Below, in pieces: positions 34,941-42,997 of a stretch of DNA of 64,000 nucleotides. The position numbers and the translations under genes were made by a program. Each line of letters begins with the position of its first letter. Positions within the stretch are counted from its first letter, which is position 1. Source of the DNA: Microbacterium sp. LCT-H2 (GTDB lineage: Bacteria; Actinomycetota; Actinomycetes; Actinomycetales; Microbacteriaceae); NCBI RefSeq assembly GCF_001866135.1, contig NZ_MODW01000009.1, positions 1 to 64,000 of the forward strand. The letters are read 5' to 3'. The notes beneath the pieces are model-generated. The model saw nothing but the letters and a program-made list of their open reading frames with translations, did no database searches and was not told the DNA's origin.

Positions 34941-35947
34941 GCGCTGTGCGCGAGGTCGGCGCGGTGCACGGGGTGTCGAGGCGGACGACCGGCCACCCAC
35001 GCTTCCAGCTCGTCGAGGGCGGCGTCGGCCAGCCGGTGTGCCTCGGTGCCGAGGGAGCCGGCGAGGTGCGGGGTGACCGCGACGTTCGGCAGGTGCAGCA
35101 GCGGGTGGTCGGGCGGAAGCGGCTCCGGGTCGGTGACGTCGAGGATCGCGTCGAGGCGACCGGAGGCGCACTCCGCGAGCAGCGCGTCGTGATCGAGGAG
35201 GGAGCCACGCGCGGTGTTGAGCACGGTGGCGCCGTCGCGCAGCGCCGCGAGCTGCGCGCGGCCGATCATCCCCCGCGTCGCGGGCAGGGCCGGTGCGTGC
35301 AGGGAGAGCAGGTCGACGGCGGGGAGCAGGGCGTGGAGCGGGACCAGCCGGGCGCCGGCCGCGGCCACCTCCTCGGGGTCGGCGAACGGGTCGGCGACGA
35401 GCACCTGCAGTCCGGGAAAGGGCCGCAGCAGTTCGACCACGCGGCGCCCGATGCGGGAGAACCCGACGATGCCCACCGTGCGGTCGAGGTTGCCGATACG
35501 GCCCCCGACGCGGGGGCCGACGCGCAGGTCGTGCTGTGCGTCGGCCGTACGGAGCGGGAGGAGGGCGCGCTTGCCGGAGAGCAGGATCATCGCGAGCGTG
35601 TACTCGGCGACGGGAGCCGCGTTGGCCTCGGCGGCCGAGGTGAGCAGGATGTCGCGCTCCCAGAACGCGTCGGACACGAGTCCGCGCACGCTCCCCGCCG
35701 CGTGGAAGACGGCGCGCAGCCGGGGCAGACGGTCGAGCAGGTCCGCGTCCAGGACCGGCGCGCCCCAGCCCGTCACCAGCACCTCCACGCGGAGGAGGTC
35801 GTCCCGAGCCGCGGCGTCGAGGGAGGGCGTGTGCAGCGCGTCGGGGGGTGCGGCGAGGGTCTGCAGGCGGGCGCGTCGAGCGTCGTCGAACACGAGGTCC
35901 CACGCCTCCGTCGACAGCGCGGCGAGGACGGATGGTCGAGGGGTCAT
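34937..35947 (-). CDS. D-2-hydroxyacid dehydrogenase family protein
   Basis: A 336-residue NAD(P)-dependent 2-hydroxyacid dehydrogenase. The Rossmann motif is the variant GFSRIGRRVVE near residue 165. The conserved arginine occurs in LNTARGSLLDHDAL near residue 255, the acidic residue in LDVTDPEPLPPDHPLL, and the catalytic histidine in VAVTPHLAGS. Such enzymes interconvert 2-oxo and 2-hydroxy acids, for example hydroxypyruvate or glyoxylate. Paired with the glycerate kinase 7 kb away in the same predicted regulon, formation of glycerate is a reasonable inference. ATG 35947 is preceded by GGAG; a palindromic operator lies 18 bp upstream. Confidence 0.85.
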   Translation of the reverse strand: MTPRPSVLAALSTEAWDLVFDDARRARLQTLAAPPDALHTPSLDAAARDDLLRVEVLVTGWGAPVLDADLLDRLPRLRAVFHAAGSVRGLVSDAFWERDILLTSAAEANAAPVAEYTLAMILLSGKRALLPLRTADAQHDLRVGPRVGGRIGNLDRTVGIVGFSRIGRRVVELLRPFPGLQVLVADPFADPEEVAAAGARLVPLHALLPAVDLLSLHAPALPATRGMIGRAQLAALRDGATVLNTARGSLLDHDALLAECASGRLDAILDVTDPEPLPPDHPLLHLPNVAVTPHLAGSLGTEAHRLADAALDELEAWVAGRPPRHPVHRADLAHSA

Positions 35948-35964
35948 GAGTCTCCGCAGTTCTG

Positions 35965-35978
35965 GGTATGCGCTTGCC
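35965..35978. promoter_or_regulatory. LacI-type operator 1 (GCGCTT regulon)
   Basis: GGTATGCGCTTGCC, an imperfect 14-bp palindrome, lies between the divergent hydroxyacid dehydrogenase and DeoR-LacI regulator genes, 18 bp from the dehydrogenase start. It shares the GGWAWGCGCTTNCC form with sites at 37269-37282 and 44195-44208. Confidence 0.65.
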
Positions 35979-36129
35979 GAGGCGCGGGGTTCCAGTGAAG
36001 ACTGTGCGTTCGAGCGCAGGCAACGTGATCGAACCGAAACCGTCTGCATCGAACAGACTCGAACAACGAAGGCGAGAATCCGATGATCCCCCGCGGCACC
36101 CTCGGCGAGCACGCATCGCGGAGGTCGTC

Positions 36130-37230
36130 ATGACCGAGGAGCGTCCCACCCCGCGTTTCGGCCTCTCCCGCCGGGAACGGATCCTGGACGAGCTGCGCCG
36201 GACGGGGGCGGTGCGCGTGGCCGATCTCGCCCGCGACTTCGGGGTGGCGGAGCTCACCATCCGCCGCGACATAACCACGCTCGCGGACCGCGGGCTGCTG
36301 ACCCGGGTGCACGGGGGAGCGGTGCTGCGGAGCGCCCTGGACACGACCGTCGCGCGGGCCGCCCTCCCCGGGCCGCAGTTCCGGATCGGGATGGTGGTGC
36401 CGTCGCTGAGCTACTACTGGCCGCAGGTGGTCGTCGGTGCCCGGAGCGCCGGGGTCGAGGCGCGGGTGCAGCTCGTGCTCCGCGGGGCCAGCTACGCCGC
36501 GCAGGACCAGCGCCGCCAGATCGCGGCGCTCCTGGAATCCGGGACGGTGCACGGGCTCATCGTGGCCCCCGAGACGCAGGGCGCCGACGGACACGCGCTG
36601 CTCTCCTGGCTGGACATGCTCCCTGTGCCGGTCGTGCTCGTGGAGCGCCGGACCCCGTCCGCTCTCGCCCTCACCCGGATGCAGACCGTGGCGACCGACC
36701 ACGCGTTCGGGGGCGCGCTCGCCGCCGGGCACCTCGCCGCACTCGGACACCGGCGGGTCGGGATCCTCACCTCTCCGCAGTCACCGACCTCCGCCGGGCT
36801 GCGGCAGGGCTGGTCGCGGGCCGTCGCCGAGCTCGGGCTCACGGTGACGGTGGACCGCGACGCCGCCCTGGACCGGATGGAGGGATCGGCGCAGGCGGAG
36901 GTGGTCTCGGCGCTGCTCGCCGAGATCCGTGAGACGGGGGCGACGGCGCTGCTCGTGCACTCCGACCCGCAGGCGCTTCTGCTCCAGCAGCATCTGCAGG
37001 ACGCGGGCTGGCGGCTGCCCGACGACCTCTCGCTCATCGCCTACGACGATGAGGTCGCCGAGCACGGGTCCCCGCCGCTCACCGCGCTGCGGCCGCCCAA
37101 GCAGCATGTCGGGCGCCGTGCGGTCGAGCTCCTCCGCGATCGCCTGCGCGAGGGCCCGAACCGGCCCGCGGAGCGCGTCGAGGTGGCTCCCGCGCTGCAC
37201 GTGCGCGCCAGCACGGTCCCTCCGCGCTAG
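36130..37230 (+). CDS. hybrid regulator: DeoR-type HTH fused to LacI-type sensor domain
   Basis: In this 366-residue protein the N-terminal 60 residues are a DeoR helix-turn-helix (SRRERILDELRRTGAVRVADLARDFGVAELTIRRDITTLADRGLLTRVHGGAV). From about residue 80 the sequence is a LacI/periplasmic-binding-protein sensor: FRIGMVVPSLSYYWPQVVVGARSAG, HGLIVAPETQG, GHLAALGHRRVGILTSPQSPTSAGLRQGW and DLSLIAYDDEVAEHGSPPLTALRPP. The fusion is continuous in one frame and not a sequencing artefact by codon use. It probably senses a sugar or sugar acid of the surrounding pathway, but DeoR domains bind different sites from LacI domains, so it is a less likely ligand of the GCGCTT palindromes. The upstream frame back to 35968 lacks similarity. 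Confidence 0.82.
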   Translation: MTEERPTPRFGLSRRERILDELRRTGAVRVADLARDFGVAELTIRRDITTLADRGLLTRVHGGAVLRSALDTTVARAALPGPQFRIGMVVPSLSYYWPQVVVGARSAGVEARVQLVLRGASYAAQDQRRQIAALLESGTVHGLIVAPETQGADGHALLSWLDMLPVPVVLVERRTPSALALTRMQTVATDHAFGGALAAGHLAALGHRRVGILTSPQSPTSAGLRQGWSRAVAELGLTVTVDRDAALDRMEGSAQAEVVSALLAEIRETGATALLVHSDPQALLLQQHLQDAGWRLPDDLSLIAYDDEVAEHGSPPLTALRPPKQHVGRRAVELLRDRLREGPNRPAERVEVAPALHVRASTVPPR

Positions 37231-37236
37231 GGGCGG

Positions 37237-37282
37237 TTGCGAGGTCGTGCGTCTCATGCCATGATCTCGGAAAGCGCTTACC
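37237..37282 (+). promoter_or_regulatory. promoter with LacI-type operator 2 for the Gfo/DUF993 operon
   Basis: TTGCGA 37237-37242, a 17-bp spacer and CATGAT 37260-37265 form a sigma-70-like promoter. The 14-bp palindrome GGAAAGCGCTTACC (37269-37282) covers the expected transcription start, an ideal repressor position. The gene start is at 37333 with a leader of about 60 nt. Confidence 0.7.
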
Positions 37283-37332
37283 AAGATTCTCCTGTCAGCG
37301 CCGACAGCTTCCACCGAGAGGAACGGACCGAG

Positions 37333-38502
37333 ATGGCACAGGCCCCCACCCGCGAGATCGGGATCATCATGAACGGCGTCTCCGGGCGCATGGGATACCG
37401 GCAGCACCTGGTGCGGTCTATCCTCGCGATCCGCGACGAGGGCGGGATCGAGCTCCCCGACGGCACCCGCGTGACCGTGCGGCCGATCCTCGTCGGACGC
37501 AGCGAGGCCAAGCTCGCCGAACTGGCCGCGAAGCACGGCATCGAGGACTGGACGACCGACCTCGACGCCGCCCTCGCCGACCCGCAGTGGGAGATCTACG
37601 CCGACTTCCTCGTCACGAAGGCCCGGGCGTCCGCGATCCGCAAGGCCATCGCCGCCGGCAAGGCGATCTACACCGAGAAGCCCACCGCCGAGTCGCTGGA
37701 CGAGGCCCTGGAGCTCGCGCGGCTGGCGCGCGATTCCGGCGTGAAGACCGGCGTCGTCCACGACAAGCTCTACCTCCCGGGGCTGCAGAAGCTCAAGCGC
37801 CTCATCGACTCCGGCTTCTTCGGCCGCATCCTGTCCGTCCGCGGCGAGTTCGGCTACTGGGTGTTCGAGGGCGACTGGCAGCCCGCGCAGCGTCCGAGCT
37901 GGAACTACCGCACCGAGGACGGCGGCGGCATCATCACCGACATGTTCCCGCACTGGAACTACGTGCTGGAAAACCTCTTCGGCGAGGTCACGAGCGTCTA
38001 CGCGCAGGCCGCGGTGCACATCGCCGACCGCTGGGACGAGAAGGGCGAGCACTACACGGCCACAGCCGAGGACGCCGCCTACGGCATCTTCGAGCTCGAC
38101 GGCGGGGCGATCGCCGAGATCAACTCCTCGTGGACCGTGCGGGTGAACCGCGACGAGCTCGTGGAGTTCCAGGTCGACGGCACGCACGGCTCCGCCGTCG
38201 TGGGGCTGTTCGGCGCCAAGATCCAGCCGCGCAACGCCACGCCGAAGCCCGTGTGGAACCCCGACCTGGAGGACAGCCACGACTACGACGCCGACTGGCA
38301 GCAGGTGCCGACGAACGACGTGTTCCACAACGGCTTCCGGCAGCAGTGGGAGGAGTACCTCACCTCGTTCGTCCTCGGCACCGACTATCCGTTCGACCTG
38401 CTCGCCGGCGCGCGCGGGGTCCAGTTCGCCGAGGCCGGACTCGCGTCCAGCGCCGAAGGGCGCAAGATCGTGCTCGAGCCGCTGACCCTGGACCACGCAT
38501 GA
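37333..38502 (+). CDS. Gfo/Idh/MocA-family oxidoreductase
   Basis: The 389-residue NAD(P)-dependent enzyme has a Rossmann N-terminus with GVSGRMGY, the family's Glu-Lys-Pro motif in YTEKPTAES around residue 114 (the lysine assists hydride transfer), and a C-terminal beta-sheet domain with WNYRTEDGGGIITDMFPHWNYVLEN, where the Asp/His pair is typical of sugar or inositol dehydrogenases. Members oxidise a ring or chain hydroxyl of sugars, polyols or glycosides. It is first in an operon with a DUF993 protein and a TIM-barrel isomerase, joined by four-base overlaps. Substrate unknown. Confidence 0.88.
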   Translation: MAQAPTREIGIIMNGVSGRMGYRQHLVRSILAIRDEGGIELPDGTRVTVRPILVGRSEAKLAELAAKHGIEDWTTDLDAALADPQWEIYADFLVTKARASAIRKAIAAGKAIYTEKPTAESLDEALELARLARDSGVKTGVVHDKLYLPGLQKLKRLIDSGFFGRILSVRGEFGYWVFEGDWQPAQRPSWNYRTEDGGGIITDMFPHWNYVLENLFGEVTSVYAQAAVHIADRWDEKGEHYTATAEDAAYGIFELDGGAIAEINSSWTVRVNRDELVEFQVDGTHGSAVVGLFGAKIQPRNATPKPVWNPDLEDSHDYDADWQQVPTNDVFHNGFRQQWEEYLTSFVLGTDYPFDLLAGARGVQFAEAGLASSAEGRKIVLEPLTLDHA

Positions 38503-39719
38503 CCACCCTCCGCCTGCTCGCCGCCGACGGCCGCACCGCCGAGGCGGAGCTCCGGGAGGCCGGTGCCGTCACACGGCCGGAGGGTCCGCTCCGCAGTCGG
38601 GTGGCCTACGCCGCCGCGCACGTCGTGCCGAAGGTGCACGCCGACAACACGCCGGGACGCCCGGCCGACATCGACTGGGACGCCACGCTCGCGTTCCGGC
38701 GCAACGTGTACTCGTGGGGACTCGGCGTGGCCGACGCGATGGACACTGCGCAGCGCAACATGGGCCTGGATGCGGCGGCGGTGCGCGAGCTCATCGCCCG
38801 CAGCGCCGAGGTCGCCCGCGAGGAGGGCGGGGCAGTCGTCGTCGGGGTCAACACCGATCACGTCGACGACGCACGCATCTCGCTCGATCAGGTGATCGCC
38901 GCTTATCTCGAGCAGCTGCACTTCGCCGAGGAGCAGGGGGCGGGGCCGGTGCTCATGGCGTCGCGGCACCTCGCCAGGGTCGCGGAGAGCGCGGACGACT
39001 ACCGCCGCGTGTACCGCGAGGTGCTGTCCCGCGCATCGGCACCGGTCGTGCTGCACTGGCTCGGCACCGCGTTCGATCCGGAGCTGGCGGGGTACTTCGC
39101 GCCCTCGTCCTCCGGGGGGAGCGGCGGTCCCGCGTGGCAGGAGGCCGCCGAGGTGCTGCTCGACATCATCGGCGAGAACCGCGCCGCGGTCGCCGGGGTG
39201 AAGATGAGTCTGCTCGACGCGGAGTCCGAGGTCTGGGTGCGCGAGCGGCTGCCGGAGGGGGTGCGCATGTTCACCGGCGACGACTTCCACTACGTGGGCC
39301 TCATCGGCGGAGACAGTCTGGCCGACGCGGCCGCGCCCGAGGGGTCCGCGTCGCGCGGGCATTCGGATGCGCTGCTCGGCGCGTTCGCCGCTCTCGCCCC
39401 GGTGGCCTCCGCCGCGATCCAGGCGCTCGACGCGGACGACCCCGAGCGGTACCTCGCCCTCCTCGGGCCGACCGAGGAGCTGAGCCGGCAGGTGTTCGCG
39501 GCGCCGACCTTCTACTACAAAACCGGGGTCGCCTTCCTGTCCTGGCTCAACGGTCATCAGCCGGCGTTCCAGATGGTCGGGGGACTGCACTCTGCGCGGA
39601 GCCTGCCGCACCTCAGCCGCATCGTCGAGCTGGCCAACGGGGCGCTCGCCCTGGAGCAGCCGGAGCTCGCGCGGGAGCGCTGGCACAGCCTGCTCCGGCT
39701 GAACGGGGTGGACGCATGA
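38499..39719 (+). CDS. DUF993 family, dihydrodipicolinate-synthase-like aldolase
   Basis: The 406-residue protein matches DUF993 over its length (YAAAHVVPKVHADNTPG, YSWGLGVADAMDTAQRNMGLD, VLHWLGTAFDPELAGYF, MFTGDDFHYVGLI, FYYKTGVAFLSWLNGHQPAFQMVGG). The family is related to the DHDPS/NAL barrel. Lys235 in VAGVKMSLLD is at the place of the Schiff-base lysine of those aldolases, so a retro-aldol or hydrolytic cleavage giving a 2-oxo acid is a fair inference; no member is, to my knowledge, characterised. It overlaps the genes on both sides by four bases. Confidence 0.8.
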   Translation: MTTLRLLAADGRTAEAELREAGAVTRPEGPLRSRVAYAAAHVVPKVHADNTPGRPADIDWDATLAFRRNVYSWGLGVADAMDTAQRNMGLDAAAVRELIARSAEVAREEGGAVVVGVNTDHVDDARISLDQVIAAYLEQLHFAEEQGAGPVLMASRHLARVAESADDYRRVYREVLSRASAPVVLHWLGTAFDPELAGYFAPSSSGGSGGPAWQEAAEVLLDIIGENRAAVAGVKMSLLDAESEVWVRERLPEGVRMFTGDDFHYVGLIGGDSLADAAAPEGSASRGHSDALLGAFAALAPVASAAIQALDADDPERYLALLGPTEELSRQVFAAPTFYYKTGVAFLSWLNGHQPAFQMVGGLHSARSLPHLSRIVELANGALALEQPELARERWHSLLRLNGVDA

Positions 39720-40633
39720 CCGCCCCCCGGAGCCTGGCGGCGGAGCGCGAGTCCCGGGCGGCCGGCGTCGGGACCGTGCCGCACCCGCGGCTCTCGATCA
39801 ACCAGGCCACCGTGAAGCACGCGGACCTCGCGACGGCCCTGCGCGTCACGGCGGCGGCGGGGGTCGAGGCCATCGGTCTGTGGCGGGAGCCCGTGCAGGC
39901 GGTGGGCCTCGATGTCGCCGCCCGCATGCTGACCGACTCCGGCCTGCGCTTCACGACCCACTGCCGCGGGGGCTTCTTCACGCTGCCCGCGGGCCCGGAG
40001 CGCGAGGCCGCCCTCGACGACAACCGCCGGGCGATCGAGGAGGCGGCCACTCTCGCGGCGGCCGGTGCCGAGGGGTCGACGGCTGTCCTGGTGCTCGTCG
40101 CCGGCGGTCTTCCCGAGGGGTCGCGCGACCTCGTCGGGGCGCGGGAGCGCGTTCGCGATGCGATCGGCACCCTCGCGGAGGACGCCCGGGCCGCCGGGGT
40201 GACCCTCGCGATCGAGCCGCTGCATCCGATGTACGCCTCCGACCGTGCCGTGGTCTCCACCCTCGGTCAGGCGCTCGACATCGCCGCGGACTTCGACCCT
40301 GCCGTGGTCGGTGCCGCCGTCGACACGTTCCACATCTGGTGGGACCCGCAGGTGCTCGACCAGATCGCCAGGGCCGGACGCGAGGGCCGCATCGCCACGT
40401 ATCAGGTGTGCGACTGGAAGACCCCCCTTGCCGCAGACCCCCTCCTCTCCCGGCACTATCCGGGGGACGGGGTGATCGACTTCAGCGCCCTGACCCGCGC
40501 CGTGCAGGACACCGGCTACGACCGTGACATCGAGGTGGAGATCTTCCATGCCGACGTGTGGGCCGACGACCCGGCTCGTGTGGTCCGTCGCACGGCCGAG
40601 GCCTTCGCGACGGCGGTCGCCCCCCACCTGTGA
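39716..40633 (+). CDS. sugar phosphate isomerase/epimerase family TIM barrel
   Basis: A 305-residue AP-endonuclease-2/xylose-isomerase-like barrel. Metal-binding positions are recognisable: Glu in LAIEPLHPMY, Asp and His in AAVDTFHIWWDP, the following CDWKTP segment and Glu in IEVEIFHADVW. It would isomerise, epimerise or eliminate a keto-sugar intermediate made by the Gfo-type oxidoreductase. It is translationally coupled to the DUF993 gene and is followed by a 488-bp repeat-filled gap before a second, different isomerase. Confidence 0.82.
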   Translation: MTAPRSLAAERESRAAGVGTVPHPRLSINQATVKHADLATALRVTAAAGVEAIGLWREPVQAVGLDVAARMLTDSGLRFTTHCRGGFFTLPAGPEREAALDDNRRAIEEAATLAAAGAEGSTAVLVLVAGGLPEGSRDLVGARERVRDAIGTLAEDARAAGVTLAIEPLHPMYASDRAVVSTLGQALDIAADFDPAVVGAAVDTFHIWWDPQVLDQIARAGREGRIATYQVCDWKTPLAADPLLSRHYPGDGVIDFSALTRAVQDTGYDRDIEVEIFHADVWADDPARVVRRTAEAFATAVAPHL

Positions 40634-40661
40634 CCCCCGGTCTCGTCCCCACCGAGGTTCC

Positions 40662-41030
40662 GGATGCACGACCCCGCCACGGATGCACGACCCGTTCCCG
40701 GGTGTCGGTCGTCCCGTCGTGCTCAGGTCGTGCATCCGTCCCGGTCTCGGTCGTCGTGTGTCGGATCGACCGGGGGACACCGGCACGACTCGGGTTCGTC
40801 TGCAGGGTCAGACCTGGGTTCCGGTCGTGCAGGCGGGACGAGGTCGTGCAGGTGGGACTCGACGAGGAAGTCCGTACCGTCCCGTTCCCCGGTCTCGGTC
40901 GTCGTGTTTCGGACCCACGTCGTGTATTGGTCCCACAGGGACACCTGCACGACTCGGGAACGTGTGCACGGCCAGACCCGGGGTTCGGTCGTGCAGACGG
41001 GACGAGGTTGTGCAGACGGACTCGACACGG
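40662..41030. repeat. TGCACGAC repeat array (family 3)
   Basis: The gap 40634-41121 contains GGATGCACGACC twice (40662-40673, 40681-40692), its inverted copy GGTCGTGCATCC (40726-40737), and two diverged direct copies of a longer unit. Both begin CGGTCTCGGTCGTCGTGT (40742-40759 and 40890-40907) and contain GACACC..GCACGACTCGGG (from 40776 and 40940) and GGTCGTGCAG..GGGACGAGG. A related inverted element lies at 24132-24200. No reading frame here looks like protein. Confidence 0.7.
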
Positions 41031-41121
41031 GGAACGGAAGGGGCCGGGTCGTCCGACCGGGGAGCCCGGGGTGGACGGGCCGGACGGTGCCGGCGGACGG
41101 GAGGACTGAGAGGATGACGGG

Positions 41122-41886
41122 ATGACGGGGATCCGTGCGGGGCTGTGCTCGGTGACGTTCCGGGCGCTGCCGCCGGAGAGGATCGTCGGGCTCGCGGCTG
41201 CCGCGGGCCTCGACGTGATCGAGTGGGGCGGCGACGTGCATGTGCCGCCGGGGGACGTCGACCGCGCGGCGGAGGTCGCGCGGATGACCACCGATGTTGG
41301 GCTCGCCGTCGCGTCCTACGGGTCGTACTTCCGCGCCGGTCCGGAGGAGTCGCTCACCGCCGTCCTCGACAGCGCCGCGGCCCTGGGTGCCCACCGCGTG
41401 CGGGTGTGGGCGGGTGCGCACGGCTCGGCGGAGGCGTCGGCGGAGGAGCGCCACCGCATCGTGACCCGCCTCCGGCAGGCGGCGGACGAGGCCGCGGCGC
41501 GCGGCATCGGGCTCGCCCTGGAGTTCCACGGCGGCACGCTCGCCGACACCGCCCCGGCCACCCTTGAGCTGCTGCAGGAGGTCGACCACCCGATGCTGTC
41601 GACGTACTGGCAGCCCACGGTCGGCGCCCCCGTCCCCGTGGCGCTCGAGGAGTTCCGTCGGCTCGGCCCGCAGGTCTCCGCCGCTCATGTCTTCTCCTGG
41701 TGGCCGCGCACCGAGCGCCACACCCTCCGCTCCCGGTCCGCGCTCTGGACACGGTTCTTCGCGGACGTCGCCGCCGCCCCGCAGCCGCCGCGCGACGCGC
41801 TGCTGGAGTTCGTGCCCGGCGACGCCCCTGAGCTGCTCGCCGGCGAGGCCGCTGCCCTCCTCGGGTTTCTGGGGCGGCAGCCGTGA
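41122..41886 (+). CDS. sugar phosphate isomerase/epimerase family TIM barrel
   Basis: A 254-residue barrel of the same superfamily as the protein at 39716 but not a close duplicate. Visible positions are LALEFHGGTLAD (Glu), HPMLSTYWQPTVG, AAHVFSWWP (His) and DALLEFVPGD (Glu). The role may be an epimerase or eliminase step of the same pathway. AGAGGATGACGG precedes the ATG and may supply a ribosome-binding site. The repeat array upstream may separate its expression from the preceding operon; no clear promoter is visible. Confidence 0.8.
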   Translation: MTGIRAGLCSVTFRALPPERIVGLAAAAGLDVIEWGGDVHVPPGDVDRAAEVARMTTDVGLAVASYGSYFRAGPEESLTAVLDSAAALGAHRVRVWAGAHGSAEASAEERHRIVTRLRQAADEAAARGIGLALEFHGGTLADTAPATLELLQEVDHPMLSTYWQPTVGAPVPVALEEFRRLGPQVSAAHVFSWWPRTERHTLRSRSALWTRFFADVAAAPQPPRDALLEFVPGDAPELLAGEAAALLGFLGRQP

Positions 41887-41917
41887 GCGCCCCTCGAAGC
41901 GGTTCCGGCGCCGTCGG

Positions 41918-41923
41918 TAGGCT
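41918..41923 (+). promoter_or_regulatory. -10 element of leaderless LacI-regulator transcript
   Basis: TAGGCT is followed after six bases by ATG 41930, giving the regulator and glycerate kinase genes their own promoter. Confidence 0.5.
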
Positions 41924-41929
41924 CGGAGC

Positions 41930-42997
41930 ATGACCCCGCCCGTCACTCCGGCAGAGCCGCCGGCCGCGCGCCGCCCCCGTCACGCGCGGGGACCGGCACC
42001 CACGCTGCACGACGTCGCACTCGAGGCCGGAGTGTCCCTGGCGACCGCGTCGCGCGTGCTCAACGGTTCCGAACGCAAGGTCGCCGCCCCCTTCCGGGAA
42101 CGGGTGGAGGCCGCCGCCGAGGCCCTCGGCTACACGGCCAACGTCTCCGCGCAGGCGACCGCCCGCGGACGCTCGCCGGTGATCGCGCTCCTCGTCGCCG
42201 ACATCGCCGACCCCTACTTCGGTCTCATCGCCTCGGGCGTCGCCCGCGGAGCCGACGAGCAGGGCCTCGTCGTGACGGTGGCCATCACCGAGCGCGATCC
42301 GGCGCGGGAGGCCCGGATCGTCCGCGCGCTGCGCGGACAGCGACCGCAGGGCCTCATCCTCGCCGCCTCGCGGACGCAGGAGGAAGGGCAGGCCGAGACG
42401 GCCCGCGAGCTCGCCGAGTTCACCCGCCTCGGGGGCCGTGTGGTCGCGTTCGGTGCGGACGGCGACGGGGATCGCCGGGTGGAGATTGACAACCGGGCCG
42501 GGGCCGCCGCGCTCGGTCGTCGCATGGCGGCACTCGGCTATCGTTCCGCCGTGCTCGTCGGGGCGGCGGAGGGCGTGCGGACCTCGGACGACCGGCTGGC
42601 GGGCTTCCGCGCCGGTTTCGCGGAGGGCGGGGGAGAGGTCGCGCAGACCGTCCGCGGAGACTTCCGCCGCGAGTCCGGGGCGGCGGCGATGACCGAGGCC
42701 CTCGCCGCCGGTGTCCCCGCGGGCACCGTCGTGTTCGGCATCAGCGACGTCGTGGCGATCGGCGCGATGGCGGCCATCCGCGCGGCCGGCCGGGAGGTCG
42801 GCGCGGACATCGCGGTCTGCGGCTTCGACGACGTGCCCTCGAGTCGCGATGTGACACCGGCCCTCACCACGGTCTGCGTGCCGCTGAGTGACGCCGGGTA
42901 CCAGGCCTTCCGCGCGATCGTCGACGAGGACTGGCAGCAGCCGTCGCTCCCCCTCGAGGTGGTCGTCCGCGCGAGCACCCCGGGGCTCGGGGCATGA
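41930..42997 (+). CDS. LacI-family transcriptional regulator
   Basis: A 355-residue LacI protein: HTH TLHDVALEAGVSLATASRVLNGSERKVAAPFRERVEAAAEALGYTANVSAQATARG, then a sensor domain with ALLVADIADPYFGLIASGVARGADEQ, GRVVAFGADGDGDRRVEIDN and DIAVCGFDDVPSSRDVTPALTTV. It is the only conventional LacI protein within the 33-47 kb cluster and therefore the best candidate for binding the three GGWAWGCGCTTNCC palindromes. It overlaps the glycerate kinase gene by four bases. Confidence 0.9.
   Translation: MTPPVTPAEPPAARRPRHARGPAPTLHDVALEAGVSLATASRVLNGSERKVAAPFRERVEAAAEALGYTANVSAQATARGRSPVIALLVADIADPYFGLIASGVARGADEQGLVVTVAITERDPAREARIVRALRGQRPQGLILAASRTQEEGQAETARELAEFTRLGGRVVAFGADGDGDRRVEIDNRAGAAALGRRMAALGYRSAVLVGAAEGVRTSDDRLAGFRAGFAEGGGEVAQTVRGDFRRESGAAAMTEALAAGVPAGTVVFGISDVVAIGAMAAIRAAGREVGADIAVCGFDDVPSSRDVTPALTTVCVPLSDAGYQAFRAIVDEDWQQPSLPLEVVVRASTPGLGA

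Noticed and set aside
32982-36344. 1120-residue minus-strand frame suggesting a giant DUF2264 fusion
   Set aside because: Only the part from 34940 downward resembles DUF2264; the upstream part is antisense or out of frame with the hydroxyacid dehydrogenase, whose own frame is well supported.
40664-41125. Overlapping frames in the 40.6-41.1 kb gap
   Set aside because: All three frames are open and translate the TGCACGAC repeats into similar low-complexity peptides; treated as non-coding.
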